From the NCBI GenBank assembly GCA_965212245.1, contig OZ243107.1:1178001-1242000 (forward strand): a DNA stretch of 64,000 bases, given 5' to 3'. Below are positions 8,020 through 15,981 of the stretch, piece by piece (within the stretch, counting starts at the first letter, position 1; each line of letters opens with the position of its first letter). The notes beneath the pieces are model-generated. The model was given only the letters and a program-made list of their open reading frames with translations. It made no database searches and was not told the origin of the DNA. A program made the translations under genes and the position numbers. Source of the stretch: CAKZNE01 sp040222435. Its GTDB lineage: Bacteria; Bacteroidota; Bacteroidia; Flavobacteriales; Schleiferiaceae.

Positions 8020-9168
8020 ATGATCCGCAGCAAAACATATCTAATATTGATAGCAACGGGAGTACTTCTGGCCTCCTGTACCAAGAGCAATGATGATATT
8101 GGTTCCGATTATCAGGATGATATTCAGTTTTTTGTGGCCGGTGAAGTAGATGGCTCTTCTTTCCAAAGGTATGCGGGAGCTGATGATTACGGATTGGTTA
8201 CCAGTTATGAGGTAGATACAAACGGGGTGGTAAGTATGAGTGGCTCTATGGAAAGCGCTACCCAGGGAAAAGCCAATGCTTTTGAGATTCGCCTGCGCGG
8301 AAAAAGCAAATTTACCCAGCAAAATACTTATAATGCTGATGAAGCACTGGGAGATGAAAGATGGGCTTACACAGACCCTTCAGGACAAAAACAAATTCCC
8401 GGTGAATATCAACTGGACCTCATGGCTGATAGCCCTGCAAGTGGTTTGGATTTTCAATGGACTTTTGGCAACGGACAAATTACCTATGGTTCTGCTACCA
8501 TGATGAGTTTTAATGACAAGCTCTTTCCAAATTTTGAGGTTAAGCTTAAAAGCACACGTTTATCCACTAATTGTGAATCTTCTGTTACCCGTTTAATTGA
8601 AGCGGAAGGAGATTGCAAGGCGGCTGTTTTACTGGACGAGAGTACAGTTGGACTAAATTTTATGGCTCGTATCTCAGCCAATGAAGCTATTTCCAGCGTA
8701 AGCTGGAGACTTAATGGTACTGCAATAGGCACCGGAGACTCTATTTCAGGCGCCTGGTCAGCTTCAGTAAATCTTGGTGTGAATGTGTTGGAAACCGAGG
8801 TCGGTTTTATTAGCGGTTGCCAACAGCTTATCCGCAGAGAGATTAAAGTGCAGGCTCCCGGTATTGTGCTTGTATGTTATTCTGATTTTAGCTACGAAAA
8901 AAAGGTAGTCCGCACCTATGACTCCGATCAGCTGAGTACCGCAGAGGTTATTTATTATGATGCTTCAGGTACGGCCTATTCATCAGCTTATGAAGGTGTG
9001 GAAGGAATTTTTACCCTTAAAGATATCGATATGTATCAGGAAAATGAAAATGGTGATCGCACCATGCGTTTTCATTTTGAGTTGAAGGAACTGGAACTGC
9101 GCAGTGCAGATGGTGAAGTTAAAATCCTGAGCAATACGTACGGAGAGTTTGTAGTAGCTCACCCTTAA
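8020..9168 (+). CDS. Lipoprotein in the sigma/anti-sigma operon
   Basis: A 382-residue lipoprotein: the signal peptide MIRSKTYLILIATGVLLASC places the acylated cysteine at residue 20, followed by a SNDD-rich tether. The body has no family I recognise for certain. The middle (about 130-290) has a pattern like PKD or Ig-type beta-sandwich modules (FQWTFGNGQITYG; VSWRLNGTAIGTG). It begins two bases after the barrel protein, so it is almost certainly translated from the same mRNA. Placement suggests a surface or periplasmic partner of the trans-envelope protein, for instance a sensor or a regulated product. It ends three bases before a convergent gene. Confidence 0.7.
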   Translation: MIRSKTYLILIATGVLLASCTKSNDDIGSDYQDDIQFFVAGEVDGSSFQRYAGADDYGLVTSYEVDTNGVVSMSGSMESATQGKANAFEIRLRGKSKFTQQNTYNADEALGDERWAYTDPSGQKQIPGEYQLDLMADSPASGLDFQWTFGNGQITYGSATMMSFNDKLFPNFEVKLKSTRLSTNCESSVTRLIEAEGDCKAAVLLDESTVGLNFMARISANEAISSVSWRLNGTAIGTGDSISGAWSASVNLGVNVLETEVGFISGCQQLIRREIKVQAPGIVLVCYSDFSYEKKVVRTYDSDQLSTAEVIYYDASGTAYSSAYEGVEGIFTLKDIDMYQENENGDRTMRFHFELKELELRSADGEVKILSNTYGEFVVAHP

Positions 9169-9171
9169 ACC

Positions 9172-9675
9172 TTATTCAAACTCAATAAGGATCTGGTTTT
9201 TCTCTACGGCCTTGCCCGTTTCTACCGCAATACTTTTTACCACCGCATCACTGCTTGCCTTTAATACATTTTCCATTTTCATAGCCTCCAGCACCACCAG
9301 GGCATCCCCTTTGCTAATACTGTCGCCCGCTTGTACTTCAATAGAAAGCACCAGGCCCGGCATAGGTGCTTTAAGGTCATTTACAGCAGATCCGGTCAAA
9401 TCTTCCATACCCAGCTCTTCCAGCAACAGGTCAAAACGATCTTTAGCCTCTACCGTATAGGCATTACCATTTACCTGCATGGTAAAGGACTTGGTTTCGT
9501 AATCTATATCCACATAGGAGATACGGTAACTCTTATGGTCTTTCAGCAAGTGTAAGCCATTGCGCTCCGGTGTTATATCCAGCTTATACTCCTTTCCGTT
9601 ACTAATACCGGCAGCCGCATTATGGGTGTGTGGCTCAACCTCAAACTCTTTTTCGCCAACTTTTATCTTATACAT
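9172..9675 (-). CDS. Biotin carboxyl carrier protein of an acyl-CoA carboxylase
   Basis: A 167-residue biotinyl-domain protein. The C-terminal 75 residues are a biotin/lipoyl domain with the motif EAMKMEN, where Lys133 would carry biotin, and PMPGLVLSIEVQAGDSI before it. The N-terminal half (FEVEPHTHNAAAGISNGKEYKLDITPER) is the extension found in small stand-alone carriers of Bacteroidota that serve propionyl- or other acyl-CoA carboxylases. Its role is to carry carboxybiotin between the carboxylase and carboxyltransferase subunits. Those subunits are not in the window downstream, so the gene stands alone here. It is divergent from the M1-like gene. Confidence 0.9.
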   Translation of the reverse strand: MYKIKVGEKEFEVEPHTHNAAAGISNGKEYKLDITPERNGLHLLKDHKSYRISYVDIDYETKSFTMQVNGNAYTVEAKDRFDLLLEELGMEDLTGSAVNDLKAPMPGLVLSIEVQAGDSISKGDALVVLEAMKMENVLKASSDAVVKSIAVETGKAVEKNQILIEFE

Positions 9676-9698
9676 GGTACTAATTTAGTGTGGACAAG

Positions 9699-9706
9699 TA
9701 TTTTTG
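9699..9706 (+). promoter_or_regulatory. Candidate -7 box TATTTTTG for the M1-like gene
   Basis: A perfect TAnnTTTG lying 23 bases before the ATG at 9729 and downstream of the longer reading frame's GTG at 9690. It therefore favours 9729 as start. No clear -33 TTG is present. Confidence 0.5.
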
Positions 9707-9728
9707 CGCTTTTAGTCAGCAAAGCGGT

Positions 9729-11450
9729 ATGCAAAGATGCTTTTTTTTATTGTTTTCTCTGGCTCTGGTGTGTAAGGCAGGAGCACAAGGGGCAGACGTG
9801 CGTCATACGGAACTCTCTTTTTACGCTACCGATACTTTTCCGGATCAGATCCGTGCCCGTGCCGTGCTGGAAATGAAACTGGCTTCTGCAGCACAGGAAG
9901 TGCGCTTTGACTTTCAGCCCGCTCTGCTTCATTCCGTGCGGGTAAAGCAAGGTCGTTTAAAAGATTTTATCCCGTATAGAAGCGAAGGAGATGAGGTAGT
10001 GCTGGATCTGACAGGGTGGCCAAGCCGTCCCCATCATATAACAGTAGCTTTTGAGTACACCATCAACCTTAAAAGCCCTGATACGCAAGCTTATATCCGA
10101 AACGAAGTGGGCGTGCTCAGTTTCAATGCATTTAATGCATACCAGCGTAAGGGGCTGGCAAAAAGTGGTGCTTTTTTACCTTCCCTGGCGGAGGATGCCT
10201 CCACATACCATGTCAATATAAGCGTTCCGGCCGGATATGAAGTGTTTACTATTGGCAAAGCCGGGTTTAAAGTGAGCGATCCGGAAAGGGGAATAACCCA
10301 CCATTTCTGGAACTGCACACAAGCCCGGCCGGCCTCTTCTTTTTACCTGATTGCCGGCACATTAAAAGAAGATGAACTGGAAGATCTGGATGAAATATAT
10401 CATTTTTCAGATACTGACCTTAGTGAGATACGGGCTGAGAACCTGCGTAATGAAAACCAAAACCTGTTGGGCGTATTGCAAGAATTAACCGGCTTTACAG
10501 CCAGTGATAGTTTGTTATTGACACTGGATAGTGTGAGTGCCTTACACCAACTAAACCTTCAGGTTTTTCCGCCACGAAGTGCAGCACCATTAAACCAAAT
10601 GGAAAGTGAAGTGCTCTTGTATGCGGCAAATGGAGATAGCTTAAAAGCAGCTTACCTGGCTTATGTATTTAAGCTGCCTCAGGAATCACCGTCCTATACA
10701 TGGCTGAGTGTAAGAGAATATGCAGAACAACATGCCAGAGATACCCTGGCTCTGCCCCTGGCCGTATATATTCAAACTGCTGAATGGCTCCGGAACTTCT
10801 ATCCCGATTACCGGCAGAAGCTGCTCAATGATGAGACTTACCCGGATAGCTCAGCCTACCTGAACTTTGCAGATTCAGTGCGCGCCAACCCTGTTTTACC
10901 CCGTATAAATATTAAGTATCGCTACCGTGAAGGCACGCAGAACATTATCCTTACACAGGACACCGCCTTTCGGAAAGCTTTGGCCATTCCTGTGGATATT
11001 ACCGTATATCTGCGGGATACAACCATCCGGGTGCAAAGGGTAAGCGATGCGCAGGCGGTAAGCATGCTTAAAATTGAAGCGAGTGCGTCCCCGCAATCCG
11101 TGCAGGTAAACCCGGGCCGCTATTTTCCCGCTTATGTGGAGGACCAGCGGCCCGATGTATATAACCTATACCAACTCTCCAACGCTAAAAGTGAAACGGA
11201 GCGCATTGATGCTTTAACCAGGCTGTTTCAGACCTCCAACAGCAATCTTTTTTCTACCGCTCTGGGTATTGCAATGGATGATCCCAATGCAGAAATCCGG
11301 TCCATGGCCTTACAACAGGCGGATGATCTGAACGCAGCAGCTCAGTATAAACTAAAGGATACGCTACTTAAAATGGCTGGTAGTGACCCTGACCCTCTGC
11401 TTCGGAAAACAGCAGAACAACTGGTTTTAAAATATTATCCTCAGAAGTAA
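9729..11450 (+). CDS. M1-aminopeptidase-like protein lacking the zinc site, with HEAT-like tail
   Basis: About 573 residues when started at ATG 9729, which gives the signal peptide MQRCFFLLFSLALVCKAGAQ. The N-terminal third has the beta-sandwich pattern of M1 aminopeptidases (VLEMKLASAAQEVRFDF; YHVNISVPAGYEVFTIGK; FYLIAGTLKEDEL). Where M1 enzymes have GAMEN there is NQMES, and no HEXXH zinc motif or downstream Glu follows. The C-terminal part resembles the M1 tail (IPVDITVYLRDTTIRVQ) and ends in alpha-helical HEAT-like repeats (DPNAEIRSMALQQADDL). I read it as an inactive periplasmic relative of M1 peptidases, perhaps a binding or scaffold protein. It lies upstream of rseP on the same strand. 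Confidence 0.7.
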   Translation: MQRCFFLLFSLALVCKAGAQGADVRHTELSFYATDTFPDQIRARAVLEMKLASAAQEVRFDFQPALLHSVRVKQGRLKDFIPYRSEGDEVVLDLTGWPSRPHHITVAFEYTINLKSPDTQAYIRNEVGVLSFNAFNAYQRKGLAKSGAFLPSLAEDASTYHVNISVPAGYEVFTIGKAGFKVSDPERGITHHFWNCTQARPASSFYLIAGTLKEDELEDLDEIYHFSDTDLSEIRAENLRNENQNLLGVLQELTGFTASDSLLLTLDSVSALHQLNLQVFPPRSAAPLNQMESEVLLYAANGDSLKAAYLAYVFKLPQESPSYTWLSVREYAEQHARDTLALPLAVYIQTAEWLRNFYPDYRQKLLNDETYPDSSAYLNFADSVRANPVLPRINIKYRYREGTQNIILTQDTAFRKALAIPVDITVYLRDTTIRVQRVSDAQAVSMLKIEASASPQSVQVNPGRYFPAYVEDQRPDVYNLYQLSNAKSETERIDALTRLFQTSNSNLFSTALGIAMDDPNAEIRSMALQQADDLNAAAQYKLKDTLLKMAGSDPDPLLRKTAEQLVLKYYPQK

Positions 11451-11461
11451 AAGTCAAACCG

Positions 11462-11469
11462 TAAATTTG
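11462..11469 (+). promoter_or_regulatory. Candidate -7 box TAAATTTG for rseP
   Basis: A perfect TAnnTTTG 61 bases before the rseP ATG. No convincing TTG -33 box lies 17-23 bases upstream, so this is a weak call. Confidence 0.3.
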
Positions 11470-11530
11470 CAGGCTTCAAACCAAAGGGCTGAAATTTGCT
11501 TTGATAGCCCCTGTTGATTAAAACGAAGAC

Positions 11531-12862
11531 ATGGACATTCTGATACAGGCTTCCCAATTTATACTAAGCCTTTCTTTGCTGATCATCCTGCATGAGATGG
11601 GTCACTTTATTCCCGCCAAACTTTTTAAAACCCGCGTAGAGAAATTCTACCTTTTTTTTGATCCCTGGTTCTCTCTTGTTAAGAAGAAAATCGGAGGAAC
11701 TGAGTACGGCATCGGATGGTTGCCACTGGGTGGCTATGTGAAAATTGCCGGGATGATAGATGAGAGCATGGACAAGGAGCAAATGCAGCAGCCCCCTCAA
11801 CCGTGGGAGTTCCGCTCCAAACCGGCATGGCAGCGCCTTATTATTATGATAGGCGGGGTTACCGTTAACGTATTATTGGCCATTCTTATTTACGCAGGTA
11901 TGCTGATGCATTACGGTGAAGAGTACCTGCCCATAGAAAATGTAACCTACGGAATTACAACCGATAGTACCGCCCGGGCCCTTGGTTTCCGCAATGGCGA
12001 TAAGATTATATCCGTAGGGGGTACAAAAATTGAGCGCTTTTCCGATATTTCACTGGAAGTACTGCTGGGCGATAATGGAAACATTGTGGTAGAGCGAAAC
12101 GGGCGTACCGAAGAATTTACCATCACGGATGATAAGAAATCAGAGATCATAGACTCCCAAAAGTCGCTGCTGGGTGTGCGTGTGCCTTTTGTGATAGGTG
12201 AGGTGGCAGACTCTACTGCCGCTAAGCAGGCAGGTCTGATGGTGGGTGATAGCCTTACGGGCATAGACGGACAGCCGATGACTTTTTACGATCAGTATCC
12301 TGGGTATGTATCTGCTAAAGCAGGGCAGTCTGTAAACCTGAGCTTTGTGCGCAACGGAGAGCCGATGGAAGCTACGCTGCAGATACCGGGTGAAGGAAAA
12401 TATGAAGGCGCTATGGGTGTACGGGCTTATCCGGTAGACCGTTACCTGGAATTCAGTTACCGTAAATACGGGTTCTTTGAAGCTTTCCCGGCCGGGGTGC
12501 GTAAATCAGGAAAAGTGCTTACGGATTATGTGCGCCAGTTCAAACTTATTGCCAACCCTGAAACCGGTGCTTATAAACACGTGGGAGGCTTTTTGATGAT
12601 TGCCAACCAATACAGTACTACCTGGGACTGGCAACGTTTTTGGGCCTTTACAGCCTTTTTGAGTATTATGCTGGCCTTTCTGAACATATTGCCCATACCG
12701 GCCCTGGATGGTGGCCACGTAGTGTTTGTGTTGTGGGAAATGATTACCGGCCGTAAACCAGCCGAAAAAGTACTGGAGTATGCGCAGGTGGTAGGCTTCA
12801 TTATACTGTTGGCTCTTATTGTACTGGCCAATGGTAACGATATACTTAAGCTTTTTAACTAA
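11531..12862 (+). CDS. rseP: RIP metalloprotease RseP (site-2 protease)
   Basis: A 443-residue intramembrane zinc protease of the M50 family. The zinc motif HEMGH is at residues 21-25 in the first membrane helix. A second helix lies near 100-120 (IIMIGGVTVNVLLAILIYAG). Two PDZ domains sit in the periplasm (about 130-220 and 225-300; RNGDKIISVGG and LMVGDSLTGIDG). The third metal ligand motif NILPIPALDGGHV is near 380, with a last helix at about 420-440. The family cleaves membrane-spanning anti-sigma factors and leftover signal peptides. With an anti-sigma-like protein 3.5 kb upstream, RseP is a candidate for processing it, though that link is inference. Confidence 0.95.
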   Translation: MDILIQASQFILSLSLLIILHEMGHFIPAKLFKTRVEKFYLFFDPWFSLVKKKIGGTEYGIGWLPLGGYVKIAGMIDESMDKEQMQQPPQPWEFRSKPAWQRLIIMIGGVTVNVLLAILIYAGMLMHYGEEYLPIENVTYGITTDSTARALGFRNGDKIISVGGTKIERFSDISLEVLLGDNGNIVVERNGRTEEFTITDDKKSEIIDSQKSLLGVRVPFVIGEVADSTAAKQAGLMVGDSLTGIDGQPMTFYDQYPGYVSAKAGQSVNLSFVRNGEPMEATLQIPGEGKYEGAMGVRAYPVDRYLEFSYRKYGFFEAFPAGVRKSGKVLTDYVRQFKLIANPETGAYKHVGGFLMIANQYSTTWDWQRFWAFTAFLSIMLAFLNILPIPALDGGHVVFVLWEMITGRKPAEKVLEYAQVVGFIILLALIVLANGNDILKLFN

Positions 12863-12952
12863 GTGAACGCTGGTTTCTATAAAACCAGAATCTTGTCCTG
12901 ATTGCGTCCTTTGAATTGTCATTAGGGTATAATATTCCTAAAAACATTTAAA

Positions 12953-13384
12953 ATGGACATTACACACAATTTAGAGATCAAAGCTTCAGCTGAAGATATT
13001 TACAAAGCCATGGCCACCCAGAAGGGGATCACAGGCTGGTGGTCTAAAAGATGCTTGGTCGGAGAAAATGAAGGTGAGAAATCACTTTTAAAGTTCGACA
13101 AACAGGGTGCCAATGTGGATATGGGTTTTAAAACGAAAACTCTTAACCCCAATCAAACGGTGATCTGGGAATGCGTGGAAAATGCCAATCCCGCCTGGTT
13201 GGGAACGAGGATCGTGACCGAGATCAAACCTTTAAGAGACCACTGCTCGGTAGTTTTTTCCCATGCCGGTTTTGAAGATAAATGGAAAGGTCAGGAAGCC
13301 TTTGAGGCCACCAAGGGAGGATGGGAACATTTTACCGACAGTCTCAAAGACTATTGTGAAACAGGTAATGGGCATCCGTGGTAG
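12953..13384 (+). CDS. SRPBCC-domain protein (AHSA1-like)
   Basis: A 143-residue cytoplasmic protein of the START/SRPBCC fold: DITHNLEIKASAEDIYKAMATQ, then GITGWWSKRC, and the C-terminal helix GGWEHFTDSLKDYCETG. The fold makes a hydrophobic cavity. Members of this AHSA1-like branch often sit beside small ECF sigma factors and DGPF proteins and have no assigned reaction. Here it converges, nine bases apart, on just such a sigma gene. The start ATG is the first in frame after the rseP stop. Confidence 0.85.
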   Translation: MDITHNLEIKASAEDIYKAMATQKGITGWWSKRCLVGENEGEKSLLKFDKQGANVDMGFKTKTLNPNQTVIWECVENANPAWLGTRIVTEIKPLRDHCSVVFSHAGFEDKWKGQEAFEATKGGWEHFTDSLKDYCETGNGHPW

Positions 13385-13393
13385 GTCATATGA

Positions 13394-14641
13394 TCAGGGC
13401 TTCGGCTTAAATTCTTTTATCATCCGGATAATAACCTTACTTTCAGAAGGTGATGGTTCAAGTGCCAGCGCCTTTTGAAAGTATTCTGAAGCAGAAGTGT
13501 AGTTTTCCTTTTTCATTTCAAAAAACCCTTGCGTAGCAGGTAGCAGGTGATAATGGCTAAGAGAATTGACACTCTCTAGTTTTTTGAGGGCTTCCAATGC
13601 CGAATCAGCTCCTTTCAACTGACCCTGGATAATGGCCAGGTTAAGTTTTATCAAAGGATTTGGTTTCAGCTTTTCCAGGATCTTGTACAGCCGTTGCAGC
13701 TCTTTCCAGTTTGTACTATCAAAACTACCGGCCAGGCAATGTTCTGCTGCTATGCTTGCTTCAAGATGGTAGGTTGAGAGTAACTTACCACGGCCGGACT
13801 TATCCAGGTATTGTGCACCCTTATGGATAAGTTCTTTATTCCATTGATCACGATCCTGGTCCTCAAAGAGAATGATGGCCTGGTTTTCATCCATTCGTGC
13901 CTCGAAGCGGGCCGCATGGAAACACATTAATGCCAAAAGAGCGTATAGGCGCGGTTGATCCTTGAAGTGACCTTTGAGGAGGTGTGTAAGACGTAAAGCT
14001 TCAAGGCAGAGATCTTTACGTATTGCTTTATCGTTATGGGTGGAATTATAGCCTTCATTAAACAGCAGATAAAGGCTCAGCATTACGGTCTCCAACCGGC
14101 CGCTTAGCGCTTTCTCCCCAGGTATACCAAAGGGCAACTGTGACTCACGGATGCTTTTCTTGGCTCGGTACAATCGTTTTTGGATCACAGCTTCATTAGT
14201 GAGAAGTGCACGCGATACCTCCTTAACCCCAAAGCCACAAAGGGTTTTAAGTATCAGTGTAATTTGAGACTCTGTATTAATGGAGGGGTGGCAGCAGGTA
14301 AATAACATTCGCAATTGGCTATCGCTGATCTCATGTTCTAAAAAAACAGGTTCTATTTCAAAGTTTCCACTCGGCTGCAATTGATCATGATGTTTTTGCA
14401 TCATGACGTTGCGCTTAAGTTCATTAAGGGCTTTTCGCTTGGCCACCTGCATCAGCCAGGCAGGTGGGTTATCGGGAATACCACTTACACTCCAATGATC
14501 CAAGGCTGAAATGAGGGTTTCCTGCACCATATCTTCAGCCAGCTGAATATGAGCCGTCCCGAAAATACGGGTCAGGATGGCCACCAGCTTACCATACTCG
14601 GTGCGAAAAAGGTGTTCAACCAATTGACTGCTTTGCTGCAT
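13394..14641 (-). CDS. ECF42-type RNA polymerase sigma factor with C-terminal helical extension
   Basis: A 415-residue sigma factor, about twice the usual ECF length. Region 2 is at about residues 10-80 (AEDMVQETLISALDHWSVSGIP, then PPAWLMQVAKRKALNELKR). Region 4 is at about 105-165 (LRMLFTCCHPSINTESQITL; GVKEVSRALLTNEAVIQKRL). From about 185 on there is an alpha-helical extension with TPR-like repeats (NPLIKLNLAIIQGQLKGADSAL; ASEYFQKALALEP). This layout and the DGPF protein six bases upstream fit group ECF42, whose C-terminal extension is needed for function and which has no anti-sigma factor. Target genes are unknown. Confidence 0.9.
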   Translation of the reverse strand: MQQSSQLVEHLFRTEYGKLVAILTRIFGTAHIQLAEDMVQETLISALDHWSVSGIPDNPPAWLMQVAKRKALNELKRNVMMQKHHDQLQPSGNFEIEPVFLEHEISDSQLRMLFTCCHPSINTESQITLILKTLCGFGVKEVSRALLTNEAVIQKRLYRAKKSIRESQLPFGIPGEKALSGRLETVMLSLYLLFNEGYNSTHNDKAIRKDLCLEALRLTHLLKGHFKDQPRLYALLALMCFHAARFEARMDENQAIILFEDQDRDQWNKELIHKGAQYLDKSGRGKLLSTYHLEASIAAEHCLAGSFDSTNWKELQRLYKILEKLKPNPLIKLNLAIIQGQLKGADSALEALKKLESVNSLSHYHLLPATQGFFEMKKENYTSASEYFQKALALEPSPSESKVIIRMIKEFKPKP

Positions 14642-14647
14642 TATACA

Positions 14648-14986
14648 CTAACTCATTTTTGGAAATACAATGGGTCTGACTTCTATGGTGTAAAGCCCCA
14701 GGTGTGGCGAAGAAGTGGCAAGAGCAGTGGCCTCTTGCAAATTACGTGCGCTGATCAGAAAATAACCAGCAATAATTTCCTTTGACTCGAGAAAAGGTCC
14801 GTCAGTAAGGGGCTTTTGTTGAATATCTGTTAGCAAGGCACCCCGGTCTTCCAGGCGCTGACCCCCAAGGTACTGATCCCCCAATTCGTTAACCCAGGTC
14901 TTATAGCGGGTCATAACACTCTGAAGTTCATCGGGTGAGAGGTGGTTCATACCATCTCCTTTCAGGATAAGTAAAAATTCTTGCAT
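14648..14986 (-). CDS. DGPF-domain (YCII-related) protein
   Basis: A 112-residue protein of the YCII/DGPF family. It starts MQEFLLILKGDGMNHLSPDE and contains LTDGPFLESKEIIAGYF at about residues 61-77, the motif that names the family. The fold is a ferredoxin-like dimer with no proven reaction. It is the first gene of a two-gene operon with the ECF42 sigma factor (six-base gap), the standard partner arrangement for that sigma group. It may be both a target and a modulator of the sigma factor. Confidence 0.9.
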   Translation of the reverse strand: MQEFLLILKGDGMNHLSPDELQSVMTRYKTWVNELGDQYLGGQRLEDRGALLTDIQQKPLTDGPFLESKEIIAGYFLISARNLQEATALATSSPHLGLYTIEVRPIVFPKMS

Positions 14987-15061
14987 GATCTTTTTTATTA
15001 TGACAAATAAGCGCGTGAAATCCAGACTTACCTGGTAATAATTTTGAAGAAAAGGTAATGC

Positions 15062-15505
15062 CTATAGTTCTATTTCCATATAATGAAGGTGAAGGTCTTC
15101 ACCCCAATAATGGTTCTCCACTTTTTTGGTTTGAAAACCCATCTTGTGATAAAAACGCTGCGCATGCTGACTGGTGCGGACAACCACCCGCTTTATGTCT
15201 GTTTTTTTACGAATGTGTTGCAGGCGGTGTTTGCATACTAAAGTGCCCAATCCCTGGCCATGATATTGTGGGTGGATCATACCCCAGGAGAGTACAGCGG
15301 TTACCCCGCTTTCTTCGTAATTAATACCTCCGCAACCCACTGCAGCTCCATCTTTTTCCAGCACAAAATAATCTTCCCTTTCCTTTTGAAGGTAACGTTC
15401 AAAATCTGTCCGTTCCGCAGGCGCAAAATACTGTGGCGTGTTAAGGTCAATAAGTTCCAGAAGAGCTTTCTGATCTGTAGTTTGATAGAGGCGGATGACA
15501 GACAT
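15062..15505 (-). CDS. GNAT-family N-acetyltransferase
   Basis: A 147-residue acetyltransferase. The acetyl-CoA binding motif A reads LSWGMIHPQYHGQGLGTLVCKHRL (Q/R-x-x-G-x-G/A form, HGQGLG) near residues 72-90. It is preceded by the beta strand VGCGGINYEES and followed by the C-terminal signature RTSQHAQRFYHKMGFQTKK. The likely reaction is transfer of an acetyl group from acetyl-CoA to an amine; the acceptor cannot be read from the sequence. It is a single gene with no close same-strand partner (75 bases to the DGPF gene). Confidence 0.88.
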   Translation of the reverse strand: MSVIRLYQTTDQKALLELIDLNTPQYFAPAERTDFERYLQKEREDYFVLEKDGAAVGCGGINYEESGVTAVLSWGMIHPQYHGQGLGTLVCKHRLQHIRKKTDIKRVVVRTSQHAQRFYHKMGFQTKKVENHYWGEDLHLHYMEIEL

Positions 15506-15595
15506 GCTTCAAATATAGCAAGCCCTTCAATAGGTGGAAAGTAAAGAACCGGTTTTTACTGAGACCTCAGGCACAGGGTAAAAGAGCAGGTGCTC

Positions 15596-15625
15596 TTGAA
15601 AAACAGCGTTGGAAACCTACCTTTG
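15596..15625 (+). promoter_or_regulatory. Promoter of the ArsC-like gene, TTG-N19-TACCTTTG
   Basis: TTG at 15596-15598, a 19-base spacer and TACCTTTG at 15618-15625 fit the Bacteroidota consensus. The ATG at 15631 lies five bases after the -7 box, which would make the mRNA leaderless or nearly so. The longer frame's GTG (15625) begins on the last base of the -7 box. Confidence 0.6.
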
Positions 15626-15630
15626 TGTCT

Positions 15631-15981
15631 ATGAAAAAAATCTACCACCTCTCTACCTGTAGTACTTGCCAGCGTATTATTAAAGAACTGCAGCCCGGCA
15701 GTGATGTAGTGCTTCAGGACATCAAAACTGAACCGATGACCGGAGAACAGATAGACCAAATGGCTGAAATGGCGGGTTCGTATGAAGGGCTTTTCAGCCG
15801 CAGAGCCATGAAATACAAAAGCATGGGTTTAAAGGACAAAGAACTTTCGGAGCAGGACTACCGCCAGCTGATATTGGAGGAGTACACTTTTCTCAGGCGC
15901 CCGGTGATCATTGTGAATGACAATATTTTTGTGGGGAATGCCAAAAAAGAGGTGGAAGGGGCTAAAGAGGCCCTGGGCTAG
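15631..15981 (+). CDS. ArsC/Spx-family thioredoxin-fold protein
   Basis: About 116 residues with start ATG at 15631: MKKIYHLSTCSTCQRI. The CSTC pair at the tip of the first helix is the redox motif of the ArsC/Spx/MgsR-like family. Later signatures are LFSRRAMKYKSMGL and the cis-Pro segment LRRPVIIVNDNIFVGN. Family members are glutaredoxin-coupled arsenate reductases or transcription regulators. The absence of other ars genes makes a true arsenate role unproven. The last four bases overlap the end of the convergent SGNH hydrolase gene. The promoter indicates a leaderless start. Confidence 0.85.
   Translation: MKKIYHLSTCSTCQRIIKELQPGSDVVLQDIKTEPMTGEQIDQMAEMAGSYEGLFSRRAMKYKSMGLKDKELSEQDYRQLILEEYTFLRRPVIIVNDNIFVGNAKKEVEGAKEALG

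Noticed and set aside
15631..15981. Arsenate reductase of an arsenic resistance operon
   Set aside because: No other ars genes nearby; the family also holds Spx-like regulators, so a resistance role is not supported.
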